From NCBI GenBank assembly GCA_018350325.1, contig JAEVLN010000011.1, positions 1 through 64,000 on the forward strand: a DNA stretch of 64,000 nt. The letters run 5' to 3'. Positions 33,301 to 47,074 of the stretch are shown here, one piece after another. Positions within the stretch are counted from its first letter, which is position 1, and every line of letters starts with the position of its first letter. Origin of the DNA: Globodera rostochiensis. Taxonomy: Eukaryota > Nematoda > Chromadorea > Rhabditida > Heteroderidae. Both the position numbers and the translations under genes were made by a program. The notes under the pieces are model-generated. The model saw only the letters and a list, made by a program, of their open reading frames with translations, searched no databases and was not told the origin of the DNA.

Positions 33301-35990
33301 AGTGTCCCCTAACATTTAATTTCATTTTTATACAATTATTATTTTTCTATTATAGGATGCCATTACAGTGAATGGAGAGACGTGACAGAGTAGTCTATTT
33401 TATTTGGATTTTACTTATTTACAGCTTTAAATTATTCCGCTTAGCTTTATTTGTTTTGTTTTACGTATTATTTAGTCTCATAGTAATGTAATGTAAATTA
33501 TAAACACTAATTAGTAATAAAACTTTTTATAAAATTGTTTTCTCCTCTAAGTTTATCATTCATTGATCAGGCGAAAAAGAAAGCCATAATAAGTATTTTT
33601 TTTGCCTTTTGTCCCAAATAGGATTGGTTGGCCCGACATTTTAACTTTAACTTTTATCTTAATATTCGTAATGATGTTGAAATTTTATCAGACAAAATCT
33701 TTTGATGTTTTTTATTTAATAAAATAGCTTTTGACTTAATCGTTTTTTAATTTATTCCCGCCTAGACACAGCGCCATTTGTATTGCGTACTCAAAAACAT
33801 TTAAAAATATTATAAAATTTGTCCAAATTTCGTATTCTTTTTCTTAAACTTTAAAAATTAAAACACATTTAAATTTTTACTAATATTTGATTTTGTCGGA
33901 CTGGCTTTTTGAAATAGTAAAATGACGTTGTACATGATAAAAGAAAAAAGCTATTTTATATGTCAGCACAGTAATCGGATGCGGTCCAATTCAATGTTAA
34001 CTTTTTTGCCGCTAGAACTCAAATAAAAGATGAACTGCAATAATATAATTGAAAAAAATGTATATTGATAAAACATATTACTTCCATGACCATGAATTGT
34101 TTTTAAGCTACACTATAATTCGGAGCGGATACAAATTAAAAAGCAGTTTGGTACTTCAATAAAGATTTGTTTTAGAGAATTTTAAAAGCGGAGAAAGGAT
34201 TAGTCTTTATTGACTTGATAAATTTAATGAAATAAAAAATAGGAATTTCTGAGTTTCGTCAATATAAACAAAATAGCTATTTTCAGATAAATAAACTGAT
34301 CCAAACTATGAAAACTTTAAAATAAATGAACAATCATTCTGCATGTTTGAAAGCCTCATAAATAATTTAATGATCTCATATTCTTATTTGCACATTTAAA
34401 ACCACAGTCAATTGGCGGGCGATTGCGATTAAAAACCTGAAGTATATAATATGTGAAAATTTTAAGAAAAGATTCTAGAATAAATTGGTAAAACGATTAT
34501 TTCCAATAATCAAGAAAACTGGGTGATTTGCTACAAAAAATAATTGTTAAAAAACCCTATGATTTCTTTATTAGATAAGTTGTTTTTTATAACTGAATTA
34601 AACAAAATTTAATTGACAATTATATGATAAAACTAAAAATAAAAAGAATTAAACGCAAATCTAATCTGTTTGGTGGCCGCGAATTATAATGAATTAATTC
34701 AACTTCTTTAGATTTTACAGAAAACCAACTGATTAAAAGTATTAATTAATATGCATTTGATGATGCTGCAACTTAAAGAAAGTATATACGGTTACAAATC
34801 AAACAAAAAAAATTGCATTTAAATTAAATAATTGCAAAACATTTATTTTACAAGAATACAAACACTTGCCACGCGTGTCGCAAGAAGCTGGAACATTATC
34901 AACGACGGAGTAATGTGCAGTGCACTTTCAACCAGGTGATTGGCTTCTGGAAGCGCTGTTTTTAAATTTTCATTGCAAAAATAATTTAACAAAATGATGA
35001 CAATTTATGCGATTCATCCTAAAAACACATATCGACAATCCAATAAATTAAAGGTATGACTTTACTGAAATATTAAATATACGAAAATACAAAAGTAAAA
35101 TATTTTGTTAATTTAAGATAAATATGATTTTTAGAAAAGGGGTTTATAAAAAAAATATTAGTTTCCAAGCCAATTCAAAATGGATAAATTAAAATTTAAA
35201 CAAATAAAAACTAAATTATACAAATAATTATAAACAGCAACTTAATTATCAATAGGTATCTAAAAAGTTTATCAAAAAATTGCTAAACTCTAAACTAGTT
35301 GAAATGTGCCTGACGACATATATTTAACATGATTGGGTATTTAAAAAATATAATAATAATCTTTTAATGATAAAAAAGTAAAACAAATTTAGATTAATGT
35401 AATTATGAAAGTCCATCATTTCGATGATTTACTTAATGAGACCAGTGTACTTGAAAAAACAAGGGAATCACGAAAATTTTAAAACGAAAAAGAAAATGAT
35501 AAACAAATAAACTTGGCTTTTTAAATAAACATCACTGTCTTTTGGCTTATTTCATTTTAGCAAAATTTATTTATTTGAATGAAATGGAAGGATTTTAAAA
35601 ATTCATATATTTTTGAAAAGTATTCAATACTTATTAAATATTACATGGCGTTGACACCTGTTAGTGCACATTGTCAGTAAATGATTGATTAAATATTAAT
35701 TTAAAACAAGATTATTTCTTTACCTAAGATTTACAAGTAGTTTGTGTACTCCATTCGTAGTATTCAAATTAATTCTGATTTGTGCAAATTAACAATTGAT
35801 TTTTGTTCCTAACAAGAAATTGAACTTTTATCTTTATGATAATGTATTTTAATATAATCGATAAAATAATTATAGGGTTTTATTATTTTGGGTCATTTAT
35901 TTTATAGTTTTAATTATGTTGATTCATTTAATCTTAATATAAACAAGGTTTAATTTAATATTGAAGTTAATAAAAATTAAACTTGTGTTC
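30314..35990. other. AT-rich DNA with isolated GC-rich islands
   Basis: The strongest island is 31675-31800, far richer in GC than anything nearby; it is open in several frames on both strands, so its coding strand cannot be told. A second island at 34865-34955 has an AG before it and a GT after a Cys-containing frame (Cys-His-Ala-Cys), but a second frame is also open. The rest is simple A/T sequence. Confidence 0.45.
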
Positions 35991-35998
35991 CTTCCAGT

Positions 35999-36559
35999 AA
36001 TACAACACAGTTTGCTGACAGCTCAGTAATTTCTGGATTTTATCCAGCAAAAATGGTGTGGTCATCATTCTTCTGCTCTTTTTGTATGACATTATCTTTT
36101 TTTTACGATCAAAATTTTTAATTTATTTTCTTAATAAATCTCAGTAGGTTGAAAAACGCAACTTGTTAAAATTATAAATGATAATTGGATGCTTATATTA
36201 TTAGCCATCCCTTTAAAAATTACCAATCAGTTTTGATCCCTTATTTTTTAATTTAAATATAGTAGTTTTAGAAATAATATTTAAATTAAAAAGCAAGAAT
36301 ATTTATTAATTTAAAGATTTCTTATACGTTGCTAATTTAGAGATCACAGCTCTATAGCAATGCACAACAATCTCAATGGCACCTACAGCCATTGATATCT
36401 TTTGCAACAAATATTTTCAAAAACCTACTGGCCGCTGATCATTCTCATCCGCTAGTCCGAATACTGAATATTATCAACTTTTTATTGGGACAATATGTAT
36501 ATATGGGATTTATATTTTTATTTCAGTTTTTAAGCAAGCGCTGTCTGCTGAGTGTATAA
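35999..36559 (+). CDS. candidate two-exon fragment, unidentified
   Basis: Two open blocks lie on the same strand. The first starts after a good acceptor (ccttccag, ending 35999) and is open for about 40 codons; it could end at gtgtgg (36058) in phase 0. The second starts after gctaatttag at 36341 and is open for 72 codons to TAA at 36557, with a possible donor gtatat near 36496. The joined peptide is soluble-type at first, then hydrophobic. I recognise no family. The 72-codon frame without a start codon and with two acceptors is modest evidence for real exons. Confidence 0.3.
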
Positions 36560-37626
36560 ATTGTTTGTTGTGCTGCTGATAAAACTAATTAAACAATAAG
36601 CGTTTTTATCACGCTTTTTTATATAAAACATTTTTAAATTAAATCTATACATTTAAGATTTGAAAACATTACTCAAATTATTTCTAATACAATCTCTTTG
36701 TTTTTTATCTAAACAAGTTAAAAATTACGTTTATTATTTCATCTTATCTTTCCTTAATTTCTTTTCTTATTATTTTATTTTATTTATTGTTTTTAGTTAG
36801 ATTTGCGTTTATATAGAATTTTTTCGAATCTTCTTATTTAAAAAATTTTTACAAATAACTCTAGTCATTTTATTATTTAAGCAACTTATTGATTATTGTA
36901 GTGTTATTTACTAATATTTACTGTATAATATACTCATATCATCTTTTTCATACTTCTTAGCTGCTGAAAAGAATAAGACTAAATAATTAGGTACTAATAT
37001 TATAATAAGAATTAGATTTATATTGACTATAGTAATTATTTCATAACTGATAAATTATTTGTATGCTCTTTTTTAGATAATAATTGTTATACTTTTAAAA
37101 TTTTACACATAAATAATTAATTACTTTTCTGTACAGCTTCTTTGTCTCCACCACTGCTTGCAGAATTGCGCGCCTGTCATACGGAAAAAGAAATGAATGC
37201 TTTAATCTTAATAATAATTTCTCATTAAATAATTGATTTTAGCGGAAATTCACTCCTTTGCTTTTCACTTTCGCTTCTATTAGCATATTAAAATTTATAG
37301 GTTTCAAGAGAGGAATTTTTTGTTTGTTAATTCACATTTACTTTGTGACTTCTTGTGAAAAATTTGCTATAAACAGGGTCATAGTAAGTTACATTGTTTT
37401 TTAGTCAACTCGATATTTAAATTATTAAAGCTTTAGTTAATGTTTTTCCTTATATCAAATTTAATTGTATTTTACTGTTTATTTTTATTATCTTGACTGT
37501 ATGCTTGTTTATTTACTTTTTATAAAACATATTTAAAAGTTGAAACAAAAAATATTCTGCCATTTTGCGCTTAATGGAATGGCAGGTAATCTTTTTTTGC
37601 AAATATTTCAAATATTATTATACAGC

Positions 37627-37666
37627 TGTTTCTCTGGCGTTGCTTTATATTCATTGAAAATAAGTA
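37627..37666 (+). CDS. candidate small exon between splice sites
   Basis: A 40-bp intron-like segment (gtaatc to tacag, 37587-37626) separates a short open block ending at 37586 from this block, which ends at a donor-like gtaaaa. The two blocks agree in phase and read Met-Glu-Trp-Gln then Leu-Phe-Leu-Trp-Arg-Cys. The same DNA also lies inside a 117-codon unspliced frame (37540-37893). No family is recognised, and either reading may be chance. Confidence 0.2.
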
Positions 37667-37894
37667 AAACATTTTCTTCAATTATAAACTACTTCTCCAA
37701 CGCATTTTTTTCTCCCATAATATATTATTTTAGTTTTCATGATTTAAATATAATTCCCTTTATAAATAATTTTTGTTTTGCTGGCGAGCGTTGTCCACGT
37801 GCTCCCGTTGCGCAGTCGCATTCTACTGTGCTGCATTCGTTTAGCTTTTTGAGTGAAATCAATAAATGTTTTCAAATGATTATTATTGTTTAAA

Positions 37895-38020
37895 TTTCTG
37901 GGTGGCTGTGTGCCTTCCGGACAGATTATAAAAGAAGATTTTGAAACTTTAATAAATTACTTTTGCGACAGTGTACCCGATCTGCATACAAAAATCAGCT
38001 ACCGAGACCTGTGTTTGTTG
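37895..38020 (+). CDS. candidate exon, 42 codons to a good donor
   Basis: This is the only stop-free + frame through the patch. It runs 42 codons and ends exactly at a donor (gtaatt). The peptide is acidic and well mixed, with Gly-Gln-Ile-Ile-Lys-Glu-Asp-Phe-Glu-Thr-Leu followed by three more Cys. The Ser-Gly-Gln-Ile and Glu-Asp-Phe spacing is faintly like half of an EF-hand, but that is only a suggestion. An alternative acceptor (cttccggacag) lies at 37924. It is the best candidate among the unassigned exons. Confidence 0.38.
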
Positions 38021-38029
38021 GTAATTACA

Positions 38030-41000
38030 TTTAGATGGTAATCATAAGATAACCCATTTATATATCAAAAAATTTTCTATCATTTATAGCAATTAATCTT
38101 TATTTAAATGAATTTTACGGTATTTTATATAATTGATTGCTTTTTTATTTAAGTTTTTATTTGTTAATTTAATAAAATAATCGTTTTTTACTTATATCGC
38201 TCTTAAATTCTTAATTATTTCCGAATGAGTTTATTTTATTTAAATCATAATTCTTAAACGATTTGCAATCAAAAATTTAAAAATACATCATAATTTATAT
38301 GTTTATTTAAATAAAAACCAAAATTGAGCTGAACCAGTTATGAATTAAGATGCGTTATGATGGCTATGTTATTGTTTATTTAATAATGTTTGATTATGAG
38401 GTTTTTTAGATCCAGCGCTATCCGCAGTAGATCCGCTGTAGTCGCACGGTTTACATTTTACTAACATATAATTTCCAATAATAAATCACACAAAATTTAA
38501 AATTTGATAATTGTGATTATTTATTTGATACTTTTAAATTATCAATATGACTAATATAAACTTTAAATTGTGTTAAAAGTTTTTACGGCCGTGGTCAAAA
38601 CGTACTCAAGGATAAAGCCATATTTTAATATACGAAGATATTGCCTTTAATTTTAATTTGAATTTTTTAAATAAATTATTAAAAAGCTGTAGATTCTAAA
38701 TCATTTATAATGTTTTATTTCTATTTATAATTGTTTATTAATAAGTTTAATCTATTACATAGAGTATATACCCTTTTACTTTTCTTTAAGTAATTTAATT
38801 CTGATAATAATTGTTTTATTTATAAAGATACTTATTGGTTTTTTACACATTATTTTATTTCGTTATCTCATTAGTAATTTTAATTAAATGATTCTGTAAT
38901 AAATTCGTGTAAATAATGCGTGCATCACTCACTCCAAAATTGGGCACATGATTGGTACGCTTCTTGTAGTTGAACGACGGTATACGGACGACTATCGTTT
39001 TTACAATTGCTAGAATCAGTTACACTAACGGACAGATTTTATCTTTCAATAAAATTGTGCAGACAACATTTTATTTTTATTTTTTGGGTTCAAAAGATTT
39101 CAAAAAAGCAAAGATTAAAAATTTTTTAAATATTTTGATCCACCCAAGCCTCTTTAATTTGTTACAATAATTGTATTGATTTATTGGTGTTGTAGGCTTT
39201 TTATATTTTGTTTAGCTATTAAATTATATAATAAAATATGAATAGAGTAAATATTTTCTAAAATAGACATAATCAACGAAATCTCAAATTCAATCGGTTC
39301 ATTAATTTGAGAATAAATAATAAAATTATGATATAAGATCAAAATGATAATTAACAAATTACATTTTACCAAGAATAAATAGAAATATTGATACATTAAA
39401 ATAATACAATTAAAAAATTTTAACATATAATAAATTTTGCAACTAAAATGCAATTTTAAAAGGAATGTTGACGAACGGTATAAAATAACATGTGTCATCG
39501 GCCACCATGACTTTTAAATTGAAAAACAAAAAATCTAAAATCTCATTAAAATATAATCAATTCCTAAGCAAACAAAAAATCGAAAAATAATTTCGGAAGT
39601 TATTGACATTTAATTATTTCATGAAGCAATTTGAACAACAATATAATTTAATTAACAACGTTTTGATATAAAGAAATAAAATATTTTAAAATTTACAAAA
39701 TACATTCGGCGTACATCACATGCTGCAGATTAACTTTCAGAAAAATTAAAATTGTTTATAACAGTCGTTAAACGCTTGTTTAAAAAACCCGATAAAAATT
39801 AAAAACAAACATTTTTGTTGAAATGTCGCATTTTGACAGTTTTTATAATTTATATATAATTTATTTAGGACATGTGCATTAACCGTAGTTGAACCTTAAT
39901 AAAATAATTAAATGATAATTTGTAACAAATGTACATAATTTTTGGATAGTGGTTCCGGATTCCCGCATGGAAGCGAACTCTTTTTGCTGCAGCCGACAAC
40001 TTTAACATTTAAAAAAATTATTTTCAATAATTCCTTGAAGTTTAAATAGAAATTATTTATGTTTAAATATAACATTATTTATGTCCATGTATAAATTAGA
40101 ATATGTCAGAAAACAATAATAAAATTAAAATTGTAATTAATTATCAAATTGATAACATTTTAGTGTTATTCACCTGCTAAAATAAAAAACAATCATTAGA
40201 ATTTAATCTGATAATATTTTAATATTTAAACATTCTCATTTTTATTTAAATAAATGCTTTCTCAATACTGGTGGTATATTTTAGGCTCATTAAACAAAAG
40301 AGAAAAATAAAAAACAAATTAAAAACGAATCCAAACTTTGAAAAGATTAATTTAAATTAGGGTAATAAACGATTCTACGCTTTAAGTCGTGAGTGAGATA
40401 TTTATGATGACTTTCAATAGCCAAATGAGGCTTAACAATTTTTTTAATAACATATTGGATTTTTAAGTATTCATCAAAAACAAATCGAATGTTTTTTGGT
40501 TTTAAACAAATTCGATTATTCTGCATTAATTAAAAAGAAGGCTATTTACCTCTAAAGAAATAATTTTTTAATTTTTTGTCTTAATTATATACACGCTATC
40601 ACTAATAAATTTTAATTAAATAAAGTTGAAAAAGGTAAAAAAATAAATAAAATTCAACATTAAATCTAAAATGAGCACACTAGCCAGACTTTAAAATACC
40701 AATCCAATATTTAAGAAAAATAATGTCAAAGAAGTCAACAAAAAAGGTAATTATTCGGTAAATCCAATAATTGTGAAAAAAATAACATACGGTTATTAAT
40801 TAAAAACGAAGATCTATTAAAGCAATTTTTTCATAGTGCATTTAATTATTTAAAATCTGCTTAATTATCTCGTAAAAATTATTTTAATTATTAAACACAC
40901 TAAAATCTAATTTGTTGCTTAAAGCTTCTTTTAGTATCAATTCATTTTTTGTCTAAATCAAATTAGTAAAATAAAACTATTTTAAAATAAATTTTATAAA

Positions 41001-41760
41001 ATATTAGGACAAAGCCTCGTTTATATAATTATCAAATAAACTAATATTCTAAAAACTAAAAATTAAAAACATTCTAAAAAATTTTTAATAAAAAAAAAAC
41101 TAAATAATAAAAAATAAATTTTGCCTAAAATATTAATGTTGCAAAACGTATAATAAAAGAAAAAAAGTGTATAAGTATAAATAATTCACCAACGGGTCTT
41201 AAATAAAATTTAATATTTGCATCATTTATGGAACTACATTTTTTTTAATATTTTAGCAATTTTTAAAGTTGGATTAATAGTAAAAACAAAAAAATAAATA
41301 TTAACTACTATAATTATGACAGCAAATCTAAATCACAACTCGTGTGGATAAAGGTTATTTTAGCAAAAATTAGCTTAGAATATCTTATAACATAACCCAT
41401 AATTAAAATAAAAAATTGGATTAAGTTTAAAAAATGAACATGCATTGACGAATTAAATTATTAAATGCCTTATATATATTATATATTTATAATTATTTAT
41501 TTCACGAACATAAAAAATGACCTGCTACATATAATAAACAATAAGCAAGAAGACATCAACCTATTCATATCTTATCTATAAGTATTTTAATTTTTATTAA
41601 GATCATTAGGTGGAGATGTACTTGCGATCTCTTCTCATAACTCTTATTAACAATTACATAAAAATGCATAGCCCAGGGTCTCAGCCATAATTAAATTGAT
41701 GGGCTTTTTAACTTATTTATTCATTTTTACAAAAATTAATAATAAAACACAACATTTCTA
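38030..41760. other. AT-rich DNA, nothing recognised
   Basis: No gene, RNA or element boundary is visible. Small GC-richer patches at 38410-38450, 38585-38620 and 38940-39010 are open in more than one frame. The 105-codon minus frame at 39181-39498 is Ile/Leu/Tyr/Phe-rich, low-complexity AT translation and is not supported as a gene. Confidence 0.5.
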
Positions 41761-41764
41761 TTTC

Positions 41765-41960
41765 TGAAATTTTTATTTTTTGAACAAATAGTGTGCTAAA
41801 AAGAGAGAGTCAGATGGCGAGAGTAATTTGGACATCAATGCACCCCATCTAAAATTTTCTCAACATTTTATTTTTTGAGAAATAGTTGCTAAAAAGAGAG
41901 AGTCAGGCGGCGAGAGCAATTTCACCGACCAAACTAATGAACAAAAAATTTTCTCACCAA
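41765..41960 (+). repeat. tandem duplication of about 95 bp
   Basis: Two adjacent units share ctaaaaagagagagtca, a following gcgagag block and a closing ttttctca. In one + frame both units read Lys-Arg-Glu-Ser-(Asp/Gly)-Gly-Glu-Ser-Asn, and the differences within that block are a synonymous change and an Asp/Gly change. This could be a duplicated small exon or just a diverged tandem repeat. Confidence 0.55.
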
Positions 41961-42284
41961 AGCAAGTCATAAGGATATGTATAAGTGGAAAATTTTGTGA
42001 TTTTTATAATTTATTTAATATTATTTAATTTGTTTTAATTGAATTATTAATAATTTAAATAAAACTCTTTGTTAAATTATTTAATAATTTTTAACGTATT
42101 TATACTAAAGCCTTACGCGGCCTTTTTCTGGTTTGGTCGGCGATATTTTCATAAAATTGATTTTATAATTTTGTATTTGAATGTTGAAACTGTTTTTTTA
42201 ATTACATTTTTACTTTTTAAATATATTGTAGGATTTGATAATTTATTAATAATTTAATATTATATTTTAGCCTAAACTACTCTA

Positions 42285-42470
42285 ATGAAATATTTGTCCA
42301 TTTCCTTATATTCTTTTCTTGATGAAAGCACGAAATTTTTAACAACAAATCCATCTTGTCTACCCACGGTTAAATGCTATTGTCAATATTATAGGTGCTC
42401 GCCACGAATACGTCGATTCATTTCCATTGTTCTTCACTTTCACCTTCAACATTTAATAATTTTTAGTTGA
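42285..42470 (+). CDS. 61-codon ORF, doubtful
   Basis: ATG to TGA frame with four Cys in its middle third (Cys-Tyr-Cys, Tyr-Arg-Cys), located after an acceptor-like tattttag. The last third is hydrophobic. No family is recognised. It is listed because of the Cys spacing and the acceptor, but length alone is not significant here. Confidence 0.18.
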   Translation: MKYLSISLYSFLDESTKFLTTNPSCLPTVKCYCQYYRCSPRIRRFISIVLHFHLQHLIIFS

Positions 42471-43878
42471 AAAAATGCTGAACTGTTTTAATTTGAAAAA
42501 ACAAATAAAATAAAAAGCCAAGATAAAACTCAAAACGGAGATTTATCAGAGGAATTACATTAATAACTGTATATGCTACTGATGCATTAATTAATTACGC
42601 AAAAACAATTTGTAAAAAAAACAAAATTTTTGGTATTAAAATTTCTTCACGTCATTAAATTTTATTTAAAACTTTGCCATAAATGGCAATTATATAAGGC
42701 TTCATTGAAGGTGATCGAAGCTCGCCTCGATGTGATACAGGATGCAAGGCTGCAGTATTCACTGTCACTTTAAAAAATCGTAAGACTTGAAAGTTTTGTC
42801 TAATTGTTTTATGTTTGAATTAATAAAAAATAAATGAAACAAAATATTATAACCAAACAAGTATTTTAATGTAAATTGAAAGATGTTTAATCTTTTCATA
42901 ACCGAATGGGAGAAGTTCCGATTATAGCACCGAAGAAATGGCCGAAAACGCGATTGACCAAACTGCGCCTGAACGAGCCAAGTTCGGTGAATTGCATTTG
43001 TCGCTAATTTGATTTGCAATAAAAGTCTACATTTATTTTAGTAAACTTGAACAATGTTAATTTAAACATTATTGCATTTAATTTTTAACTTTAATATTAT
43101 TTAGGTGTTATATATGTTTAACAGTTTGTTTTGATAATTTATTTGTTTTTTCATTGATATTCATTTATTTTTCCAAAACAGCAAAATGATATCCACAGGA
43201 GTTAGCTTGATGACGTTCGAAAGTATTTAATGTTTTTATTATTAATTACATAATTTTTAGAATCAGATATTATTTATAATTATCTAATTCGTTTTTTGCC
43301 AGTTTGAAATAATTTGCTAGTTTTTACTTAAGTCTTAAGAATGGGTTTGTACGTGCTCTTTTTTTACAATTTCAATATTTATATTGGATTTTATTTTATT
43401 TATATGTAAAGTTTATAAAAATATTTTAATCATTAATACATCTTTTTTTGTAATATTAGAAGTCTTTTAAATAAACTAGGTGTAAATTGCTTTTTGTTTA
43501 TTTACTTAGTATATAAAGAAGATAAACAAAAAGCAAATAAAAAAGGTTGAAGTAAAAGTAGAATAATAAAAAGTTATTTTATTAAAGTGCCAAATAAGAA
43601 AAACTAAACTCCAAGAAAGGCAGCACCGTACTAATTTCAGTTAAGGTCGAAACTGCTCTGTTTCATAAAGTAACTTCAAAAAGGTACGCCGATTAATTTA
43701 TATCGGATTTTTATTAAGTGATAAATTGCAATAAATAAAATTGAAGTAATTCTTAAAAATAAAATAATCTAGAGATGAACAAAACAATTTTAGAAAGAAT
43801 GTTGAGCCTTTTGGCAATAAATAAATAAAGTAATTATTATTTAATTTTATATACAAAATATTACGTTTAAAATTTTAA

Positions 43879-43986
43879 AGATCAATCTATAAAAATGCAT
43901 TAATGAAAAAAGCTATTGATTTTATTCCACAAACGAGGGAAGGCTGTGACCCGACAAAGTTCCGAATGACTCAGATTAAAAAATAA
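43879..43986 (+). CDS. candidate small coding frame
   Basis: An open frame of 35 codons contains ATG at 43903 and ends at TAA 43984. It crosses a GC-richer patch with Arg-Glu-Gly-Cys-Asp-Pro. A similar word, Gly-Cys-Asp-Pro, is encoded at 58329-58345 (ggttgtgacccg), which might mark a shared repeat rather than a protein family. Confidence 0.2.
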   Translation, partial: RSIYKNALMKKAIDFIPQTREGCDPTKFRMTQIKK

Positions 43987-43999
43987 TTCTATTTCTCGA

Positions 44000-46460
44000 T
44001 TAAAAACGATAACACACATTTAAAAACTAAATATGTAATAAATGATAACGCTAAAGAAATCACAGCAGCCTGTATAGTAAAAGGCAAGAAATGGAACAAA
44101 TTAAAATAGAAAATTCCAATTTAAATGTTTTAAAAAATATATAAGAGCAGTGTCAAACGCAAATACAATTTTTATTTAATCATATTCAAAGCTAAAACAA
44201 ATAAAAAAACTAAAATCACAAATAATAAAATGATGATACAAACATTATAAAAAAAATTACAACAAAGTTAAAAAAGAAACCATATTAAACCCAATTAAAA
44301 CCATGCCGTATAAAGGAAAACGTCTTGCACAATAAAAGATTTGATGCAGTTTTTGATACAACTAGCAAAACTGAAGCGACATACTTGGTAAAGGCAAAAG
44401 TTTAAAAATAATGGTAAACGGGACTCGTTTTTTATATAAAAAGCATTAACAAAATTCAAAAAGATCGCTCTCGAATAAATCAGCATAAAACAAGTTGCAT
44501 AGAAATATAAACCGAGTTATAAAGAAAAAATAGATGAATATAATAATTATTGGGACAAGCAAAATTTGGAAAAATAAATAATGACAAAAAATAATTAAAT
44601 AAATTTGAAAAATAATTATTTGCAATTTTTAAACATCCACTAAATTAAAAAAAAAAATAGTTTTAATGATTGATGTCGGTGGAAGAAACAGAAAATAAAT
44701 TAATCATTTAACTCGATTGAACTCGAAAAAACAGTAATCAAAGAAGCAAAAATCGTCGATGCGAAAAACAAAAAAAACGGCCTGCTACCGACTTTGGCCC
44801 GGAAATCAACTTCGACAGCGTTGAACCCCCAAATAACAGCTTAAAGATATTAAAAGAAATTAAATCCATACAATTCTCACAAAATCAATTATAGCCACAG
44901 AAAATAAAATTAAACAATTTTTTAAAACATACAACTAATTAATTAGTAAATTTACAAATTCTTAAAAACCTAAAATCAAAACAACTTAATTCAGTAACAT
45001 TATCGGAAATGTATGTGTTTTTATAACAATTTAAATTTAGCCAAACTATAAAAAAGGCTATTAATGAATGGCAAATAGATTGGTTAAAACAAAATACATT
45101 TAAACTAAAAATAAATATTCTTTTATCTGAACAAAACTTTTCAGTTCAAGAAATAATAAAGTTAATAAAAGATTAATTTATATCATAAAGTATAACATTA
45201 AAAAGCTCAATATTAATGATCGATCATACATGGGCAGACAAGTTGGCACTACCTGGAAAACGATGGGCCAAATTTCTTTGTAAATTTATTTTATTTTTCA
45301 AACCAAATAATTTAATATAGCAAAACTTCGCAAAAATAAAAACAATTTTTAAATTTAATTGCAATGTTTGATTTAAGGAAAACTTGCAAAATTATCACAA
45401 GAATTGGAGCCTTCATATTTTTTAAACGGGAATTTAATAAAAGATTAATGTAACTTTTAATTTAAAATTTAAATTTGGCATCATAAAATTTGATTTTTAG
45501 TTTTCTAGCAAATCTGTCGACGAGATTTTTTGAGATTCTCGATCGAAAAAATTTGACACGACCGAGATTTTCTGTTATTCTTTTATTAGGATTATTTTTT
45601 TTTATTAATATGACGAAAGAAAGTTGCTAAATCTTTTATATATATAATATAAAATATTAGAATTAAATAAAAGTAAACCTGGAAGATAGCACATCAACAA
45701 TAAATTAAATTTGAAAAAAAATTTGGACCATCTGGACGAGAGCTAAAGGAAAACAATGCCAAGATTGCTTAAAGCTTAAATATAATGGGATTAATAAAAA
45801 TGTCCCATTGTTATTGCAAAAAAATTTTAAAAAAATTATATTGCTAATATGACTCGACGCTGGTTTTACAGCAGACCTTCAAATAAATGTAAATATAACT
45901 ATTACATATAAACATCTTTTTAATATTATAAATGACTGAGCGAAAAAATTGCAAATCTATTTAATAATCGTCGCACTTAATCCCGATCCCGACAAGCATC
46001 CCTTTTATTTTGAAGGATAATTCTTCAATATAAATCAGGAGCGGATTATTCAACGTGGCATTGATTAGTCGGAATATATATTATTATTATTTATTTATAA
46101 CCTAATATTTAAAATTTTACACACCGCAACAAAACAATATAAAAACTTAAAATAAAACCGGGCCAACCAACCCTACTTGCATAAAAAACTAAAATGGTGT
46201 TATAATATTTTAATTTAATTGACTAACAAAAATTCCAAAATAACAAATGAAAGCTTCTATTAGTTGGCAATATTTGGTTGGTTAATTTTATGGTGCTAGA
46301 AATTTAAAGTATTGCTTTGCTCTCTACAAAATATGGGCAGAGATTTTAACGTATCAGCTGATTGATTCACTGGTTGATAATAATTTACTATTTCTATATT
46401 ATTTATCATCAAAAAAATGCAAACTAGGTCATCAACTTTCCGTAAAAAATGGTTTCAACT
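44000..46460. other. AT-rich DNA, nothing recognised
   Basis: No gene or element was recognised. A short GC-richer patch at 44755-44825 and a small palindromic patch around 45520-45570 (gagatttt and complement) stand out slightly. Confidence 0.45.
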
Positions 46461-46469
46461 CAATAATAA

Positions 46470-46791
46470 CTTTTAAACACAAAACTCTTGCCCTTTGATT
46501 TTATAATAATACTATACATAATTGCCAGCGATATTGCGCACATAATTCCGCGTCTCTTTGCCAGGTTGAGCAGGTTTTCATTTTTTCTGACTGAAATCAT
46601 CACAAGAATAAAAGTGATCAGCGTAAATGAATAATCCTCTAACTTTTTTATTTTTAATAAATTATATATACTATCTATTATTTGTTTATAATTTCTTTTT
46701 TTGAATTAAATATGTTGGCTGTTGATTTTTGTTTTAGTATTTGCCACATTCATGGCATGCACTGAAAGAAAATGGCAAACAAATACAGTAA
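46470..46791 (+). CDS. candidate two-exon fragment
   Basis: The first block is open for 51 codons (46470-46622) and ends at a donor-like gtaaat. After a 115-bp intron ending ttttgttttag, the second block (46738-46791) continues in phase 0 for 17 codons to TAA. The first part is hydrophobic, then basic; the second reads Tyr-Leu-Pro-His-Ser-Trp-His. In a different frame the second block runs into a perfect donor (gtaagt at 46793), so it could instead be an internal exon of another frame. No family is recognised. Confidence 0.3.
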
Positions 46792-47074
46792 AGTAAGTTT
46801 ATACAATCATCAAAAGTTATTCAAATATGTAATATTTATTTTAAAGTGTTTTCCCGGTTCCGCTTCAAACGGTTCCGGGAACTGAAACGAAAAGAAGAAA
46901 AAGGAAACGATAAAAAGCCGAATCATAATTATATTAAAGTAAAAAAAAAAATAACAAGACTGAAATATAGACAAAAATTACAACAAAAAAAATAAATTGA
47001 ACCTAACATATTGTAACATTGAACCTCAAAGAAGTTAGCAAAAAAAAAATCAAATTAAAATTTTTGGATAATTA

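Noticed and set aside
37540..37893. 117-codon + strand ORF as one gene
   Set aside because: It is largely low-complexity, crosses what look like short introns, and its GC-rich part (37785-37840) is open in all three frames.
39181..39498. 105-codon minus-strand ORF
   Set aside because: Composition is Ile/Leu/Tyr/Phe-dominated, as AT-rich DNA gives by chance, and no motif or splice context supports it.
42765..43019. 84-codon minus-strand ORF at 42.9 kb
   Set aside because: The GC-rich core of this patch (42900-43010) is open in the minus frame and in at least two + frames, so no strand can be preferred.
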